Below, one piece after another: positions 7,821-15,004 of a DNA stretch of 25,504 bases; within the stretch, counting starts at the first letter, position 1, and each line of letters begins with the position of its first letter. The stretch lies in contig CAZXOC010000080.1 of the NCBI GenBank assembly GCA_964642165.1, positions 1 through 25,504 of the forward strand, written 5' to 3'. Made by a program: the position numbers and the translations under genes. This stretch comes from CAYRVX01 sp964642165 (GTDB lineage: Bacteria > Planctomycetota > Phycisphaerae > SM23-33). The notes under the pieces were generated by a model. The model ran no database searches, had not been told where the DNA came from, and saw nothing but the letters and a program-made list of their open reading frames with translations.

Positions 7821-7850
7821 TTGCCTTGTGCGTGGCCCGCCTGCTATCAT
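7821..7850 (+). promoter_or_regulatory. Candidate promoter of an intergenic RNA
   Basis: TTGCCT (7821-7826), 18 bp, TATCAT (7845-7850) lies in a gene-free, AT-richer stretch. Transcription would begin near 7857, at the left arm of a potential long-range stem (7855-7862 with 7939-7946). No ORF on the plus strand follows at a sensible distance. Confidence 0.4.
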
Positions 7851-7854
7851 ACCT

Positions 7855-8039
7855 GTTGTACCGGACGCTTCTGACAAGCCGAGAAAAAAGTCGGTGGAAG
7901 CCCTTGATCAGGGCGCTAGAATATGGTAGGGAGTAGCTGGTACGACAATTGACCCCCTTTCGAACCGGTTCCCCCCCGGCCGGTTCGAATAATAGGCGTG
8001 GCCTGCCGTCCCCCCCCGCGGTGGGCCCGCCGTTTTTTT
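7855..8039 (+). ncRNA. Candidate structured non-coding RNA (about 185 nt)
   Basis: Bases 7855-7862 (GTTGTACC) can pair with 7939-7946 (GGTACGAC), enclosing two hairpins: 7879-7894 (CCGA/TCGG) and 7900-7914 (GCCCT/AGGGC). A third hairpin has a perfect 10-bp stem, TTCGAACCGG (7959-7968) with CCGGTTCGAA (7980-7989). A terminator-like hairpin plus T7 ends the stretch. With the promoter just upstream this makes a self-contained transcription unit between the pseudopilin and a convergent gene. It matches no RNA family I can recognise. It is not a tmRNA, RNase P or SRP RNA by their usual motifs; its length resembles 6S RNA but I cannot draw the 6S fold. It could instead be the 3' end of the pseudopilin transcript. 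Confidence 0.35.
8019..8039 (+). terminator. Rho-independent terminator
   Basis: A short GC-rich hairpin (CGGTG at 8019-8023 with CGCCG at 8028-8032, four-base loop, one G-T pair) is followed directly by seven T (8033-8039). It would stop plus-strand transcripts from the pseudopilin or the candidate RNA. Confidence 0.6.
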
Positions 8040-8182
8040 ATGCGCTGCCCTGCGCCGTCGGCACCATCGCCCGCGCCGCCGGGCAGATCCCGCGCGGACC
8101 GCGCGTGCGGTGCACAAGGGAAGTCCCGCCCGCATGAGGAGGAAGCCGCCCTGCGCGCGACTGCGCGGGCCGGAACGCCTGG

Positions 8183-8932
8183 CTACCGGCTCGTTGCGAT
8201 CGCCGCCACGATCGGTTGGATCACGTTCGGGGCAACGACGCGCGAGACCAGGTCTTCGCCCATCTCGCACTGCTCGGCGAAGCACTCGGCCATCTTGATG
8301 ACCCGGCCGGGAGAGGGGTACCGCCGCACGGTGAAGTACACGCTGATCGGCTCGTCCTCGTACTGCCCCGTGCGTACCTGGTAGCTGCTGGAACGGGTCT
8401 CCAGCGACAGGCGAGCCTGGAGATAGCAGTTCTCGTCCAGCGCGACGACCAGGCTGGGCTCGAACTCGACCGGGCGTGCGCCGGGCTCGCCCGCGAACGC
8501 CGCCAACGGCGAGCCCGCCAGCAGGGCGTCGGCGAGGATCGCGTCGCGGTTGCCCCGGTAGTCCAGGTTGAAGCCGAACAACACGTCGAGGGCCTCGACG
8601 TCCAGCCCGCTGATGCCGAGGAAGTACACGCTGCGCTCCAGCAGCCACTGGTGGAGGTGGTAGCCGTCGGCCAGGGAAGGCGGGTTGAAGTAGCCGGCGG
8701 CGAGCTGGTTGGCCTGGACCTCCATCCAGCGGTACCGCCCGCTCTCGCGGTCGCCCTCCAGGATGTACTCGCCGCCTTCCCGCTGGTAGAAGCTCGCCAT
8801 GCCGGGGAACTGCTTCTGCACGGCCTCGAAGTAGTTCAGGACGGTTTCACGGCTGCGGGGCAGCGGCAGCGTCGTCTGGACGCTCAGGTTCACGAAGAAG
8901 TCGTCGGTGAGGTCTGCGAAGCCGGTGTCCAT
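8183..8932 (-). CDS. Hypothetical protein, planctomycete-type
   Basis: The 249-aa cytosolic-looking protein begins MDTGFADLTDDFFVNLSVQTTL, with no signal peptide or membrane helix. It includes the stretches WLLERSVYFLGISGLDVEA, LFGFNLDYRGNRD, ARLSLETRSSSYQVRTG and YEDEPISVYFTVRRYP. The sequence is dense in ordered alpha/beta segments and looks like a real conserved protein. I recall similar hypothetical proteins in planctomycetes but cannot confirm this here, and no catalytic motif stands out. The ATG at 8932 follows a purine-rich GAGGTAGAG. A promoter (TTGAGC-17-TATACT) overlaps the end of the serine acetyltransferase gene, so it can be transcribed alone or with that gene (71 bp upstream). 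Confidence 0.7.
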   Translation of the reverse strand: MDTGFADLTDDFFVNLSVQTTLPLPRSRETVLNYFEAVQKQFPGMASFYQREGGEYILEGDRESGRYRWMEVQANQLAAGYFNPPSLADGYHLHQWLLERSVYFLGISGLDVEALDVLFGFNLDYRGNRDAILADALLAGSPLAAFAGEPGARPVEFEPSLVVALDENCYLQARLSLETRSSSYQVRTGQYEDEPISVYFTVRRYPSPGRVIKMAECFAEQCEMGEDLVSRVVAPNVIQPIVAAIATSR

Positions 8933-8978
8933 GATGTCTCTACCTCAGGGCTCGCCCGGGGTGCCGAGAGAAACGCGG

Positions 8979-9007
8979 AGTATACCGACCGTCCGCCGGC
9001 CGCTCAA
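8979..9007 (-). promoter_or_regulatory. Candidate sigma70 promoter of the 249-aa hypothetical gene
   Basis: TTGAGC (9007-9002) and TATACT (8984-8979) are 17 bp apart on the minus strand. The -35 overlaps the stop codon region of the acetyltransferase gene. Predicted leader is about 40 nt. Confidence 0.45.
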
Positions 9008-9957
9008 CGCGCTTCGGGCGCGGGCGCCTGTTTTCTCCCCTTCTTGCGGAGCACCTCCAGCTTGGGGCCCTCCTGACGGACGAGGCTGTCGGCCTCGATG
9101 GAGGACGTGATGTACGCGTTGCCCCCCACGACGACCCCCCGGCCGATGACCGTCTCGCCGCCGAGGATCGTCGCGTTCGGATAGATCGTGACGTGGTCCT
9201 CGATGGTCGGGTGGCGCTGGAGGCCCTTGATCAGCCGCCCCCGCTCGTCCTTCGGGAAGCTCTTGGCCCCCAGCGTGACGCCCTGGTAGATCTTCACGTG
9301 GTTCCCGATCCGGGCCGTCTCGCCGATCACCACGCCCGTGGCGTGATCGATGAAGAAGCTCTCGCCGATCCGGGCCCCGGGATGGATGTCGCAGCCGGTG
9401 ATGCTGTGGGCGTACTCGGTCATGATCCGCGGCATCAGCGCCACGCCGACGTCCAGCAGCTCGTGGGCGATCCGGTAGACCGTCACCGCGTAGAAGCCCG
9501 GGTAGCAGTAGATGATCTCCTCGATGCTCTTGGCGGCCGGGTCGCCGTCGTGCGCCGCCTGCGCGTCCAGCGCCAGCTTCCGGCGGTCCTCCGCAATGCG
9601 CGAGAGGAACTCCCGCGTCATCTGCTGGGCCTCGACCTCGCAGGTGTGCGGGTCGGGGCACGTCTCGCAGCGGCGCTGCGTGCACAGGCAGTGCGTGACC
9701 TGCTCCGTCAGCTCCGCTCCCAGGCGCACCAGCAGGTTGCCCACGTGGTACCCCACGTTCTCGCGCGTGAGCATCTTCTGCCCGAAGTAGCCGGGAAACA
9801 GCAGTTGGCGCGTCTGCTCGACGATCTCGACGATGCGGCTGCGCGACGGCAGGGCCGTCTCGCCGATCCGCCCGGTTCGCTCCTCGGCCTCGTAGCTGGC
9901 CAGGACGTCTCGCGTCAACTGCCCCAGCGACTGGTCCAATGGCTCGTTGCGGTTCAT
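9004..9957 (-). CDS. epsC: Serine O-acetyltransferase, EpsC type
   Basis: The enzyme transfers acetyl from acetyl-CoA to serine, the committing step of cysteine synthesis. The 317-aa product has an alpha-helical N-terminal domain (LPSRSRIVEIVEQTRQLLFPGYFG) and the domain signature DGDPAAKSIEEIIYCYPGFYA. The C-terminal left-handed beta-helix holds the active-site stretch CDIHPGARIGESFFIDHATG (His192, His205), then IGETARIGNHVKIYQGVTLGA and further hexapeptide turns. Between them lies a cysteine cluster at residues 90, 92, 97, 100 and 106. The tail ends in EAR, not the C-terminal Ile used by classical CysE to dock on the sulfhydrylase. The ATG at 9957 fits the family start, with a promoter-like TTGTTG-18-TATGAT upstream. 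No cysK is nearby. Confidence 0.92.
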   Translation of the reverse strand: MNRNEPLDQSLGQLTRDVLASYEAEERTGRIGETALPSRSRIVEIVEQTRQLLFPGYFGQKMLTRENVGYHVGNLLVRLGAELTEQVTHCLCTQRRCETCPDPHTCEVEAQQMTREFLSRIAEDRRKLALDAQAAHDGDPAAKSIEEIIYCYPGFYAVTVYRIAHELLDVGVALMPRIMTEYAHSITGCDIHPGARIGESFFIDHATGVVIGETARIGNHVKIYQGVTLGAKSFPKDERGRLIKGLQRHPTIEDHVTIYPNATILGGETVIGRGVVVGGNAYITSSIEADSLVRQEGPKLEVLRKKGRKQAPAPEAR

Positions 9958-9991
9958 GGCCCGACCCTCGCCCGGCGCGGTTCAACCCGTC

Positions 9992-10021
9992 ATCATACCG
10001 CGCGGGGCCGCCGTGCAACAA
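9992..10021 (-). promoter_or_regulatory. Candidate promoter of the serine acetyltransferase gene
   Basis: On the minus strand TTGTTG (10021-10016), 18 bp, TATGAT (9997-9992) gives a leader of roughly 30 nt before the ATG at 9957. It lies in the 176-bp space after the HDOD gene. Confidence 0.4.
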
Positions 10022-10133
10022 CGGCGAGGCACGCCCCGGGCACACCATGCCACGGCGCACCTTGGCCCCGGGCGGCGATCAGGTGGAAGGGAAGGCCGAA
10101 TCCACCGGCGGCGAGCCCGCGCCGATGGGCGGC

Positions 10134-11357
10134 TTACATGCACTGGAGGGCCGCGTCGGCCCATTCCCTTGCCGCGGCGAACAGCCCGGGCATGGGGCCC
10201 TCTTCCAGGCCCAGCAGCGCCGCGGCCTGGGAGAACGCTCCCCAGCGGCCCTGCTCGTAGGCGGAGACCAGCCGATGGACCGGGGCGAACTCGCCCCGCT
10301 CGGCCAGCAGGGCCATCGCGATGGACTTGCTGAGCGGCAGCCCGCTGAGCACCCGCGCCAGCGGGATGTCCGTCAGGGCATCCACGAGCGAGAACATGCC
10401 CATCAGGAACAGCTCCGAGGCCCTCGGCTCCATGCCGATCGCCGGGGCGACGGTCTCGGCCATCCTCGCGCGGATCAGGCACCGGCGGAACAGCTCCTCG
10501 GGCTTGTCCTCCGCCAGCGCGCTCAGCACGAGCATGGACGCCCACTTGCGGACCTCCGGCGGGCCCAGCAGGACCAGGGCGTGCCGGATGGAGTTGACCG
10601 TCGTCTTCAGGCCGAACCAGGCGGAGTTGATGAACCGCAGCAGCCGGAACGCCATCGTCACGTCCTGCTTGATGAGCCCTTCCAACTCGTCGAGGGGCAG
10701 TTCCGGCTTGTTGACCTCCTCCAGCAATTGCAGGTAGTGCAGCTTGTTGACGGGGATTTCCTTGCCGGGCCGGATCACCGGGCGGCGGAAGAAGTCGCCC
10801 TGGAAGTACCAGTAGCCCCTCCCGGCGGCGTCGTTGAAGGCCTCGGCGCCGGTCACGTTGGTGGCCAGCGTGTGGAGCCCCCGCCCCCACAGCTCGTCGC
10901 AGACCTTCTTCTGCTCGTTGCCGGAGGAGTTCGAGGCGTCGATCCGAACGATGCTGGCGAACTCGAGGAACGGGCTGCCCGGGGTCCCCGTCCCGGGGTA
11001 CGACACGGCCAGCTCGTAGCCGACCTCCACCAGCCGGCGGCACGCGTTGATCAGGCCCCAGTCATCCGCCTCCGCATCCGGCACGCCCACGATGAGCGTC
11101 TCGGGGGGGAACAGCACCGGCAGGTCCATCACCAGCAGGTCGCGCGGGAACGCCACGTGGGCCTTCGCCAGCCCGACCAGACCCTCCAGGTCCACGATCC
11201 CGCAGAGGTCGCCCCCCTCGCCGTCCTGGATCGCCGCCTCGCACAACGGCTCGAACCCGGAGCGGAACTCCAGATCGTACCCGTAGACCTTCAAACGCCG
11301 GTTGAAGATCGGGTGCGCGGCGGCAAAGGCCCGGGTTGTCGTCTGGCTATTGTCCAT
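10134..11357 (-). CDS. Degenerate EAL / HDOD signalling protein (YuxH-like)
   Basis: The 407-aa product starts AAHPIFNRRLKVYGYDLEFRSG, the usual opening of YuxH-type proteins that join an EAL-like domain to an HDOD domain. The EAL part (about 10-190) lacks the ExL metal and catalytic residues; GYDLEFR stands where EALLR would be. It is therefore probably a sensor or inactive c-di-GMP domain, not a phosphodiesterase. The HDOD part (about 200-390) shows LEGLIKQDVTMAFRLLRFINSAWFG and IRHALVLLGPPEVRKWASML, the core of this HD-related, non-catalytic fold. Such proteins work in motility, chemotaxis or stress signalling. The ATG at 11357 is chosen by alignment to that opening; a longer frame runs into galE. 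It lies 131 bp after galE on the same strand. Confidence 0.85.
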   Translation of the reverse strand: MDNSQTTTRAFAAAHPIFNRRLKVYGYDLEFRSGFEPLCEAAIQDGEGGDLCGIVDLEGLVGLAKAHVAFPRDLLVMDLPVLFPPETLIVGVPDAEADDWGLINACRRLVEVGYELAVSYPGTGTPGSPFLEFASIVRIDASNSSGNEQKKVCDELWGRGLHTLATNVTGAEAFNDAAGRGYWYFQGDFFRRPVIRPGKEIPVNKLHYLQLLEEVNKPELPLDELEGLIKQDVTMAFRLLRFINSAWFGLKTTVNSIRHALVLLGPPEVRKWASMLVLSALAEDKPEELFRRCLIRARMAETVAPAIGMEPRASELFLMGMFSLVDALTDIPLARVLSGLPLSKSIAMALLAERGEFAPVHRLVSAYEQGRWGAFSQAAALLGLEEGPMPGLFAAAREWADAALQCM

Positions 11358-11488
11358 GGGGCCGATGCTGCCTACTGTGTTCACCTTATCGGCAAGTCGG
11401 CAGCCCGTCTGTGCTGAGAAGTGCGTTTGGATCGCAAATCCGTCCGGACGTTGTGGAACCCCTTCGCCGCCCGGGCGGCTGGCCCAGC

Positions 11489-12481
11489 TCACCCAACGCG
11501 GTCGCCATAGCCCCGCGGGTGGCTCCGGTGCCACTGCCACGCGTGGGCGACGATGGTCGCCAGGTCCGGGTACATCGGCCGCCAGCCGAGCTGGTCCCTG
11601 GCCTTCTGCGAGGAGGCGATCAGCCTGGCGGCATCGCCCGGACGGCGCGGGGCGGCCTCGGCGGGGAGCTCGTGGCCGGTCACCTCGCGGCAGGTCTCGA
11701 TCATCTGCTTGACGCTGAAGCCCTCGCCGTTGCCGAGGTTGAAGACGTCCACGCGACCCGCCCGGACGGCGTCGAGCGCCAGCACGTGCGCGGCGGCCAG
11801 GTCGCAGACGTGGATGTAGTCGCGAACGCACGTCCCGTCGGGCGTGTCGTAGTCGCTGCCGAAGATCAGGGCCTTATCCCGCTTTCCGAGCGGCACTTGG
11901 AGCAGCAGCGGGACCAGGTGCGACTCGGGGTCGTGGTCCTCGCCGATGTCGCCGGCGGGGTCGGCCCCGGCGACGTTGAAGTACCGCAGCGAGACGATCC
12001 CGAGCCCGTAGGCCTCGGCATAGCCCCGCAGCATGTACTCCACGCACAGCTTGCTCGCGCCGTACGGGTTGATCGGCTCGAGGCGGTCCGTCTCGGCGAT
12101 GGGCACACGTTCGGGCGTGCCGTAGACGGCCGCCGTGGAGCTGAAGACCATCTTCGACACCCCCGCCCGGCGCATCGCGTCCAGCAGCGTCATGCCGATG
12201 ATCGTGTTGTTGTGGAAGTACTTGTCGGGGTGGCGGACGGACTCCCCGGCCTCGATGAACGCCGCCAGGTGGACCACCGCCTCGACGTCGTGGTCGCCAA
12301 GCGCCCGGGCGAGCGTCTCGCCGTCGGCCACGTCGGCCTCGATGAACGCCGCGTCGCCGACGGACGCCCGGTGGCCGTTGACGAGGTTGTCGTACACCAC
12401 CGGCGTGTGCCCCGCCGCCGCAAGGGACCGGGCCAGGTGCGAACCGATGTACCCCGCCCCGCCAGTCAGCAGCACGTTCAT
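11489..12481 (-). CDS. galE: UDP-glucose 4-epimerase
   Basis: GalE interconverts UDP-glucose and UDP-galactose with bound NAD, feeding galactose use and surface polysaccharides. The 330-aa product, a usual length, opens MNVLLTGGAGYIGSH (NAD-binding GxxGxxG). It has DNLVNGH, FSSTAAVYG (Ser/Thr115-116) and the catalytic NPYGASK (Tyr140, Lys144). RYFNVAGADPAGDIGEDHDPESHLVPLLLQ and GTCVRDYIHVCDLA follow, both typical of GalE. The ATG at 12481 follows AGGAG at good spacing and a near-consensus promoter. It is divergent from the amidohydrolase gene across 211 bp. Confidence 0.95.
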   Translation of the reverse strand: MNVLLTGGAGYIGSHLARSLAAAGHTPVVYDNLVNGHRASVGDAAFIEADVADGETLARALGDHDVEAVVHLAAFIEAGESVRHPDKYFHNNTIIGMTLLDAMRRAGVSKMVFSSTAAVYGTPERVPIAETDRLEPINPYGASKLCVEYMLRGYAEAYGLGIVSLRYFNVAGADPAGDIGEDHDPESHLVPLLLQVPLGKRDKALIFGSDYDTPDGTCVRDYIHVCDLAAAHVLALDAVRAGRVDVFNLGNGEGFSVKQMIETCREVTGHELPAEAAPRRPGDAARLIASSQKARDQLGWRPMYPDLATIVAHAWQWHRSHPRGYGDRVG

Positions 12482-12512
12482 GAAGCTCTCCTACGGAACC
12501 AGAGCGGCGGCG

Positions 12513-12541
12513 ATTATAGGCCGCCCGGCGAAGAGGTGCAA
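12513..12541 (-). promoter_or_regulatory. Sigma70 promoter of galE
   Basis: TTGCAC (12541-12536), 17 bp, perfect TATAAT (12518-12513) on the minus strand. Transcription would start near 12506, about 25 nt before the ATG. Confidence 0.55.
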
Positions 12542-12582
12542 ACGGCCGGTCGCGCCGGACCAGCCCGCCCGCGAGCCCAGCC

Positions 12583-12611
12583 TTGCGTGCCCGCCCGGGC
12601 GCAGATACGCT
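12583..12611 (+). promoter_or_regulatory. Candidate promoter of the amidohydrolase-PHP-lipoprotein genes
   Basis: TTGCGT (12583-12588), 17 bp, TACGCT (12606-12611) on the plus strand, about 80 bp before the ATG at 12693. It is back to back with the galE promoter. Confidence 0.4.
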
Positions 12612-12692
12612 GCCGAGACCGCCTTCCGACGGCCGCCTGCGCCGGTCTGCAGCGTACCCGTCCGGAGGTCGAACACGACAGAAGGCAGCGCC

Positions 12693-13982
12693 ATGAGAGG
12701 ACGTTCGAAGCACTACGACGATCTGCGGGCGTTCTGCGAGCAGACGCCCATCGTGGACTGCCACGACCACACCGGCCAGTGCGGGCCGAAGTACGACGAC
12801 CCCATCGCGGTCGTACGAGGCGGCTACTGCCACAGCGACCTCTGGAGCGCCCTGTCCGACCCCGAGAACGCCAGGCTGGCCGATGGGGATCTCTCGCTGG
12901 AGCAGCGCTGGCCGATCCTCGAGAAGGCCTGGCGCCGGGCCGGGCACACCGGCTACGCCCAGGTCACGCGCCGGGTGCTGAAGCGGTTCTACGACGTCGA
13001 CGAGCTGACGCTCGATGCGCTGAAGGGCATGGCCGGCCGCCTGCTCGACCTGACCGACGAGGAGGTCTTCGACGGCCTGCTGGCCGAGGGGAGAATCGTC
13101 TGCCGCCTGGGCGACGTCTGGCCGGACGTGCGGAAGGTGCTGGACGGCACGCTCGAGCTCGCGCCCCGCACGCGCATGGTCATCCCCCTGCCGGGCTACC
13201 ACAACGTCCGCAGCTTCGCCGACGTGCAGGACCGCGTCGCGCCGCTGGGGCGCACCGTCACCACGCTCGGCGAGTACGTCGCCGCCTGCCGCGAGGTCTT
13301 CGATGCCTGCAAGCGATTCGGCGCGGTGGCCTTCAAGGACCAGTCGGCCTACAGCCGCCCCATCGACTACGGCAACCCCACCCGGGCGGAGGCGGAGGCC
13401 GTCTTCAACGCGTTCATGGCCGACGCGGCGCGCAGCGCGGGCTACCCCGACGGCATCCGCCCGCTGGACGACTGGCTGTTCCACGAGTTCCTCCGCATGG
13501 CGGCGGAGATGGACCTGCCGGTGCAGGTTCACACCGGCCACATGGCCGGCATCCGCAACGAGATCACGAAGACCAACGCCGTGCTGCTGACGGGCGTGCT
13601 CGACCTGCACCGCGACGTCCGGTTCGACCTGTTCCACGCGAACTGGCCGTTCGACGATGAGCTGATGTTCCTGGCGAAGAACTACCCCAACGTCGCGATC
13701 GACTTCTGCTGGGCGAACATCATCGATCCCGTGTACTGCCAGCGGACGTTCCAGCGCGCCCTGAGCTGCGTGCCGCATGGGAAGATCCACGCCTACGGCT
13801 CGGACTTCGGCGGCCACGCCGACCGCGCCTGGGCCCACGCGGCCATCGCCCGCGACAACCTCGCCATCGCCCTGTCGGAGATGGTGGACATGGAGTACCT
13901 CGGCCTCGACGAGGCGAAGGCCGTCGCGCGCCAGTGGCTGTTCGAGAACCCCAACGAGTTCTTCCGGCTGGGGCTGTCCTGA
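12693..13982 (+). CDS. Amidohydrolase-superfamily protein
   Basis: The 429-aa product has the metal-ligand pattern of TIM-barrel amidohydrolases of the amidohydrolase-2/uronate-isomerase kind. It shows IVDCHDHTGQ (His24, His26), AVAFKDQS (Lys215), LPVQVHTGH (His280), DLFHANWP (His315) and HAYGSDFGGH (Asp371). It is probably a cytosolic hydrolase, decarboxylase or isomerase acting on a small carbohydrate or carboxylate; the substrate is not readable. No signal peptide. The ATG at 12693 follows GAAGG, 8 nt away. It is followed after 77 bp by a PHP phosphoesterase and then a lipoprotein on the same strand. Confidence 0.82.
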   Translation: MRGRSKHYDDLRAFCEQTPIVDCHDHTGQCGPKYDDPIAVVRGGYCHSDLWSALSDPENARLADGDLSLEQRWPILEKAWRRAGHTGYAQVTRRVLKRFYDVDELTLDALKGMAGRLLDLTDEEVFDGLLAEGRIVCRLGDVWPDVRKVLDGTLELAPRTRMVIPLPGYHNVRSFADVQDRVAPLGRTVTTLGEYVAACREVFDACKRFGAVAFKDQSAYSRPIDYGNPTRAEAEAVFNAFMADAARSAGYPDGIRPLDDWLFHEFLRMAAEMDLPVQVHTGHMAGIRNEITKTNAVLLTGVLDLHRDVRFDLFHANWPFDDELMFLAKNYPNVAIDFCWANIIDPVYCQRTFQRALSCVPHGKIHAYGSDFGGHADRAWAHAAIARDNLAIALSEMVDMEYLGLDEAKAVARQWLFENPNEFFRLGLS

Positions 13983-14059
13983 TCGCGCCGTGCGAATTCG
14001 TCGCCTTGTGTCGGTCGAGCGGCGCCCCGCCGCCGACCCGTCGCCCAAGGAGAATCGCC

Positions 14060-14953
14060 GTGAAGCCGTTCCGTTACGACACGTCCGGCCAGTGGTACAA
14101 GGGCAACACGCACGTGCACAGCACGGCCAGCGACGGCGGGAAGACGTTCGCCGAGATCGCCGCGATGTACGCCGGGGCCGGCTACGACTTCCTCTGCCGG
14201 ACCGACCACTGGGTGTGCTCGGACGTGGAAGGCGACCCGGCGGAGTACCCGCTGCTCTGGCTGGACGGCATCGAGCTGGACGGCCCCGACGAGACGGGGG
14301 TCAAGTTCGACGTCGCCTGCCTCGGGCGCCTGCGCGGCCTGCGGCGCGAGATGGGCTTCCTGGAGGCCGTCGCGTCGGCCCGGGACCAGGGCGCGCTGCT
14401 GGTGCTGGCCCACCCGCACTGGAACGGCAACAGCACCGAGGACGCCCTCCGCCGGACCGTCCACGGCGTGGAGATCTACAACCACGTCTGCCGCTGGCTC
14501 AACGGCAAGGACGACGGGCGCGTGCACTGGACCGCCATGATGGACCGCCGGCCAGGAACGCTCGCCTTCGCCGTGGACGACGCGCACCTGCGCGAGGAGC
14601 TTCCCGGGTGGAACGGCGGGTGGATCGTCGTCAACGCCCCCGAGCGGACGCGGGAGGCCCTCCACGCCGCGATCCGCGCGGGCAACTTCTACTCCTCCTG
14701 CGGGCCGGCGTTCCACGCCATCGAGCTGCGCGACGGGCATCTCCGCGTCGCCACCTCGCCGGTGGCGCTGGTCCGGCTGGTGGGGCCGGCCTCGCTCGGG
14801 AAGCGCGTCGGGTCGTTCGACGGCGAGCCGCTCACGGAAGCGGCGTTCGACGTCCCGCCGGACTGGGCCTGGGCCTACGTGGAGATCGAGGACGCTCGCG
14901 GCCGGAGGGCATGGACCAACCCGCTGTTCGTCGAGGCCGCCGACGAGGCCTGA
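14060..14953 (+). CDS. PHP-domain metal-dependent phosphoesterase-like protein
   Basis: The 297-aa product opens with the PHP signature WYKGNTHVHSTASDGG (His18, His20, Asp25), then AGYDFLCRTDH (His50) and LVLAHPHWNG. These give most of the trinuclear metal site of the PHP family. The residue range suggests a free-standing hydrolase like the COG0613 group rather than a polymerase domain. After about 230 a beta-rich tail (RVATSPVALVRLVGP) is seen in other PHP proteins of polysaccharide or secondary-metabolism loci. The GTG at 14060 is chosen because AAGGAG precedes it at 7 nt. Probably co-transcribed with the amidohydrolase. Substrate unknown. Confidence 0.82.
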   Translation: MKPFRYDTSGQWYKGNTHVHSTASDGGKTFAEIAAMYAGAGYDFLCRTDHWVCSDVEGDPAEYPLLWLDGIELDGPDETGVKFDVACLGRLRGLRREMGFLEAVASARDQGALLVLAHPHWNGNSTEDALRRTVHGVEIYNHVCRWLNGKDDGRVHWTAMMDRRPGTLAFAVDDAHLREELPGWNGGWIVVNAPERTREALHAAIRAGNFYSSCGPAFHAIELRDGHLRVATSPVALVRLVGPASLGKRVGSFDGEPLTEAAFDVPPDWAWAYVEIEDARGRRAWTNPLFVEAADEA

Positions 14954-15004
14954 CGCGGCGGCCCGGACCGCCGCCGCCGGAGTGGTTCCTACGGGAGCTG
15001 TACG

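Larger units (their letters stand above)
7717..8182. other. Gene-free stretch between convergent genes
   Basis: This 466-bp stretch has no convincing protein gene. The first 70 bp are the remains of the duplicated pseudopilin flank. The middle (about 7790-7990) is clearly more AT-rich than the surroundings and holds the candidate RNA. From 8040 to 8182 I see only GC-rich sequence downstream of the minus-strand gene, with no clear terminator for it. Confidence 0.6.

Noticed and set aside
7931..7995. tRNA-like words (TAGCTGGTA and GGTTCGAAT)
   Set aside because: The sequence after GGTTCGAAT cannot pair to make a T stem, and no acceptor or anticodon stem can be drawn. GGTTCGAA is instead the right arm of a perfect inverted repeat.
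11336..13660. A 774-codon plus-strand frame over galE and the amidohydrolase
   Set aside because: It is antisense to galE and out of frame with the amidohydrolase, with low-complexity composition and no recognisable motif.
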